From Rhizobiales bacterium UBA1912 (GTDB taxonomy: Bacteria; Pseudomonadota; Alphaproteobacteria; Rhizobiales; Devosiaceae): DNA of 64,000 nt. This document shows positions 61,201 to 64,000 of this stretch, piece by piece (the stretch's first letter is position 1; every line of letters starts with the position of its first letter). Position numbers and translations under genes: made by a program. The notes beneath the pieces are model-generated. The model searched no databases and was not told where the DNA came from. It worked only from the letters and a program-made list of their open reading frames with translations. The stretch lies in NCBI GenBank assembly GCA_002337455.1, contig DDGC01000023.1, positions 96,050 through 160,049 of the forward strand. The letters run 5' to 3'.

Positions 61201-62190
61201 ATGAATATCCTGATTATCGGGGCCGCCGGCATGGTCGGACGCAAGCTTACGGACGCGCTTGTCGCATCGGGCACATTGGCGGGCAAGCCGATCGAGGCGC
61301 TAACGCTGGTCGATGTGATCGAGCCCGAAATGCCGCAGATGGACGGTGTGGACCTCACCACACGAGCTATCGACATTGCCGATCCAAGCGCGGCCGAAAC
61401 GCTGATCGCCGAGCGGCCCGACGTGATCTTTCATCTCGCTGCGATTGTTTCGGGCGAGGCCGAGCTCGATTTCGAAAAGGGCTACGCCATCAATCTCGAT
61501 GGCACGCGGTATCTGTTCGAGGCGATCCGGCAGGTGGGGAAGAGCGAACCCTATTGTCCGCGTTTTGTTTTTACCTCCTCGATTGCAGTGTTCGGTGCGC
61601 CGTTTCCCGACAAGATCGGGGACGAGTTTTTCCAGACGCCGCGTACCAGCTACGGCACGCAAAAAGCCATCGGGGAATTGCTGCTGGCCGATTATTCGCG
61701 GCGCGGGATTCTCGATGGGGTGGGCATCAGGCTGCCGACCATCTGTATTCGTCCGGGCAAGCCCAACAAGGCCGCCTCGGGGTTCTTTTCTTCAATCCTG
61801 CGCGAGCCGCTGATGGGGCTCGAGGCCGTGTTGCCGGTCAGCGAGGATGCGCGGCACTGGCACGCCAGCCCCCGCGCGGCTGTGGGGTTTTTGATCCATG
61901 CGGCAGAAATGGATACCGCGGCGCTCGGGGTGCGGCGGAGTCTCAACATGCCGGGGCTATCGGCGACGGTGGGTGAGCAGATCGAGGCGCTGCGACGTGT
62001 GGCCGGAGACGAGGCAGTCAAGCTGATCCGGCGCGAACCCGATACCATGACCGCCGAGATGGTCGAGGGCTGGGCCAAGGATTTCGACGCATCGCGGGCG
62101 CTATCGCTTGGGTTTGTGGCCGAATCTTCGTTCGATGAGATCATCGCCATCCATATCGAGGACGAACTGGGCGGGGAGCTGCCGAAATGA
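61201..62190 (+). CDS. DenD-like NAD-dependent sugar-acid dehydrogenase
   Basis: A 329-residue extended SDR: GAAGMVGRKL (7-16), SSIAVFG, Tyr/Lys in TSYGTQKAIGELL. The whole-length pattern resembles D-erythronate dehydrogenase (DenD), which oxidises C2 of a four-carbon acid, but other aldonates are possible. Its stop overlaps the next SDR start by 4 bases. Confidence 0.85.
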   Translation: MNILIIGAAGMVGRKLTDALVASGTLAGKPIEALTLVDVIEPEMPQMDGVDLTTRAIDIADPSAAETLIAERPDVIFHLAAIVSGEAELDFEKGYAINLDGTRYLFEAIRQVGKSEPYCPRFVFTSSIAVFGAPFPDKIGDEFFQTPRTSYGTQKAIGELLLADYSRRGILDGVGIRLPTICIRPGKPNKAASGFFSSILREPLMGLEAVLPVSEDARHWHASPRAAVGFLIHAAEMDTAALGVRRSLNMPGLSATVGEQIEALRRVAGDEAVKLIRREPDTMTAEMVEGWAKDFDASRALSLGFVAESSFDEIIAIHIEDELGGELPK

Positions 62191-62933
62191 AAATTGCAAT
62201 CGTGACCGGTGGCGGCACCGGGGTGGGCAAGGCGATTGCCAAGGCGCTTTACGCTGATGGATTTGCCATCGCGCTGTTCGGGCGGCGGCAGGAGGTGCTT
62301 GAGGCGACGGCCGCAGAGATCGATGCGGGCGGCGAAAAGGTTCAGGCGGTGTCTGTGGACATTGGCGACAGGGCCGCAGTCGAGGCGGCGTTCGAGACGG
62401 TGATCGCCCGATGGGGGCGGCTCGATCTGCTGGTCAACAATGCGGGAATGAACGCGCCTTCGGTGGCGCTGGAAGATGTCTCGGCGGCGCAGTGGGATCA
62501 GGTGGTCGGGGCGAATTTGTCGGGGGCGTTTTTCTGCACCCAGTTCGCGTTCCGCCAGTTCAAGGCGCAGAGCCCGCAGGGTGGGCGGATCATCAACAAC
62601 GGTTCGATTTCGGCCACAACGCCGCGTCCGCAATCGGCGCCCTATGCGGCGACCAAGCACGCAATCACGGGGCTTACCAAGGCGTCGGCGCTCGACGGGC
62701 GGCCGTTCAACATTGCGGTGGGGCAGATCGACATCGGCAATGCGTCCACGGATATGACGACGCGGATGTCTTCGGGCGTGTTGCAGGCCGATGGGTCGAT
62801 GGCGGTGGAGCCGACGATCGATGCGGGCCATATCGCTAGGGCTGTGAGCTATATGGCGGGACTGCCGCTGGAGGCCAATACTTTGACCATGACGGTGATG
62901 GCGACCCAGATGCCGTTTGTCGGTCGGGGGTAG
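62187..62933 (+). CDS. SDR-family oxidoreductase, second FAH-linked copy
   Basis: A 248-residue classical SDR: VTGGGTGVGKA, NNAGMN, Ser in NNGSISATT, Tyr/Lys in YAATKHAITGLTKAS. It ends 167 bases before the FAH-family gene. As in the 35-38 kb operon, an SDR paired with an FAH hydrolase suggests oxidation of a 2-keto-3-deoxy acid to a diketo acid before cleavage. Confidence 0.87.
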   Translation: MKIAIVTGGGTGVGKAIAKALYADGFAIALFGRRQEVLEATAAEIDAGGEKVQAVSVDIGDRAAVEAAFETVIARWGRLDLLVNNAGMNAPSVALEDVSAAQWDQVVGANLSGAFFCTQFAFRQFKAQSPQGGRIINNGSISATTPRPQSAPYAATKHAITGLTKASALDGRPFNIAVGQIDIGNASTDMTTRMSSGVLQADGSMAVEPTIDAGHIARAVSYMAGLPLEANTLTMTVMATQMPFVGRG

Positions 62934-63100
62934 GATGCGCCGATCTTCAGGCCATGAAGGGCTGCGAAGGGCGATTTGCTGCACTTCCGGTACTCACGTA
63001 CTGCAGGTACGCTCCGTTCCGGTTCTCGCAAACCACCCTTCTCGCTCCATCCTGACCTGAACCTCGGCACATCCTGGGAGCAAGAGAACTGGAGATGGCA

Positions 63101-64000
63101 ATGGGCATTTTTGACGAAGGCGTATTTCTGGGCCGCGTGCGGCTGGATGGCAGAGGGTATCCGCGCATTGTGACGGTGCGGGAGGGCAAGGTTGTCGACA
63201 TCACAGCCAGGGCCGCGCCGACGGTGCGGGATATCTGCGAGATGGACGATCCGGTTGGCTATGTGAAGGCGGCGCCGGGCGAGGCGGTTGCAGATATTGA
63301 CGCGTTGCTGGCGGGCACGGCGGACGGCGTGACGCTGCTTTCGCCGGTCGATCTGCAGGCGGTGAAAGCGTCGGGGGTGACGTTTGTTGTCAGCCTGCTC
63401 GAGCGGGTGATCGAGGAACAGGCCAAGGGCGATGCGGGGCGGGCCGATGCGCTTCGGGGGGAAATTCTCGAACTGATCGGGGAGGACCTTTCGCAATTGG
63501 TGCCGGGTTCGGACGCGGCGATGGCGGTCAAGGCCAAGCTAATCGAAAAGGGCGTGTGGAGCCAATATCTCGAAGTGGGGATCGGGCCGGATGCGGAAAT
63601 CTTCACCAAATGCCAGCCCATGGCCAGCGTGGGGCACGGGGCCGATGTGGGGCTGCATCCGATTTCGACCTGGAACAATCCCGAGCCCGAAGTGGCGCTG
63701 ATCGTTTCGTCAGAGGGCAAAATCGTTGGAGCGACGCTGGGCAATGACGTCAATCTGCGCGACGTCGAGGGGCGCTCGGCGCTGCTGTTGGGCAAGGCAA
63801 AAGACAACAACGCCTCGGCGTCGCTGGGGCCGTTCATCCGGCTGTTCGATGGGGATTTCTCGCTCGACAGCGTCAAACAGATGGATGTTGCGCTCGAGGT
63901 TTCCGGCCAGGATGGATTCACGCTCAGCGGCCATTCGTCGATGAGCCAGATTTCGCGGACGCCGGAATCGCTGGTGGCGGCGGCGCTGGGGAGCCATCAC
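63101..64000 (+). CDS. Fumarylacetoacetate hydrolase-family enzyme, second copy (cut by window end)
   Basis: Open from 63101 to the edge (300 codons). It shares with the 37540 gene the N-terminal extension, the LSPVDLQAVKASGVTF block, LIEKGVWSQYLEVGIGPDAEIF in part, the metal acids in NNPEPEVAL and GNDVNLRDVEGRSALLLGKAKDNNAS split at the same places. An ATG two codons upstream (63095) is possible, but GGAG spacing favours 63101. The 167-base gap before it holds the palindromic GGTACTCACGTACTGCAGG region and no gene. Confidence 0.85.
   Translation, partial: MGIFDEGVFLGRVRLDGRGYPRIVTVREGKVVDITARAAPTVRDICEMDDPVGYVKAAPGEAVADIDALLAGTADGVTLLSPVDLQAVKASGVTFVVSLLERVIEEQAKGDAGRADALRGEILELIGEDLSQLVPGSDAAMAVKAKLIEKGVWSQYLEVGIGPDAEIFTKCQPMASVGHGADVGLHPISTWNNPEPEVALIVSSEGKIVGATLGNDVNLRDVEGRSALLLGKAKDNNASASLGPFIRLFDGDFSLDSVKQMDVALEVSGQDGFTLSGHSSMSQISRTPESLVAAALGSHH

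Overview
The window looks like chromosome or a large replicon of a high-GC alphaproteobacterium, most likely a member of the Hyphomicrobiales (Devosiaceae-like). The grounds are a GTTC-N7-GTTC LexA box, a rhizobial-type intergenic palindrome, an IlvD/mandelate-racemase/TRAP sugar-acid operon, two Liv/Ssu-type ABC uptake systems, and mostly GC-ending codons. Species cannot be fixed from sequence alone. The window mixes mobile or island DNA (about 1-41.5 kb) with ordinary catabolic operons (41.6-64 kb).

Left part (1-8.1 kb): a truncated IS91-type element (Y2 transposase plus tyrosine recombinase); an SOS-linked cluster in which yedK/HMCES and two tiny genes diverge from an unknown zinc-ribbon gene pair around one LexA box; a lipoprotein; a secreted nuclease preceded by a possible 24-residue ORF; and an orphan membrane protein followed by a HEPN-like protein. 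From 8.15 to 24.31 kb lies a metal/stress block bounded by two complete Tn3-type res sites in inverted orientation. It carries a MATE pump, an aldehyde dehydrogenase-DUF779 pair with a sigma-54 promoter and its AcoR-like activator, a cytochrome c, a YdcF protein, and a copper regulon: CopB-type and CopA-type ATPases, CopZ, CueR, two DUF305 proteins and a Cys/His-rich exported protein. Four CueR-type promoters with 19-bp spacers tie the regulon together. The only resolvase gene sits beside the right-hand res site.

Middle (24.3-41.5 kb): a poorly coding stretch, then a GntR-regulated run of 15 co-directional, mostly overlapping genes (CoA-transferase, enoyl-CoA hydratase, SsuABC-type importer with an embedded cupin, MFS carrier, amidohydrolase, SDR, Dabb protein, 2-hydroxyacid dehydrogenase, FAH hydrolase, gamma-carbonic anhydrase). 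Together they look like uptake and breakdown of one unidentified organic acid. The run ends in AT-richer DNA with an orphan gene and a phage-type integrase abutting the 3' half of a tRNA-Val(CAC), a probable island attachment site.

Right part (41.6-64 kb): a sigma-54 activator followed by a 3-hydroxybutyrate dehydrogenase-livGFJHM operon; a GFA protein; a HupE-like/DUF3500 pair; and a LacI-controlled divergent sugar-acid locus. Leftward, that locus holds TRAP dctQMP, a mandelate-racemase-type dehydratase, an EamA carrier, an IlvD-type dehydratase and, beyond a MITE, an SDR. Rightward it holds a DenD-like dehydrogenase, an SDR and a second FAH hydrolase cut by the window edge. The logic is import, dehydration to a 2-keto-3-deoxy acid, oxidation, and cleavage by the FAH enzyme.
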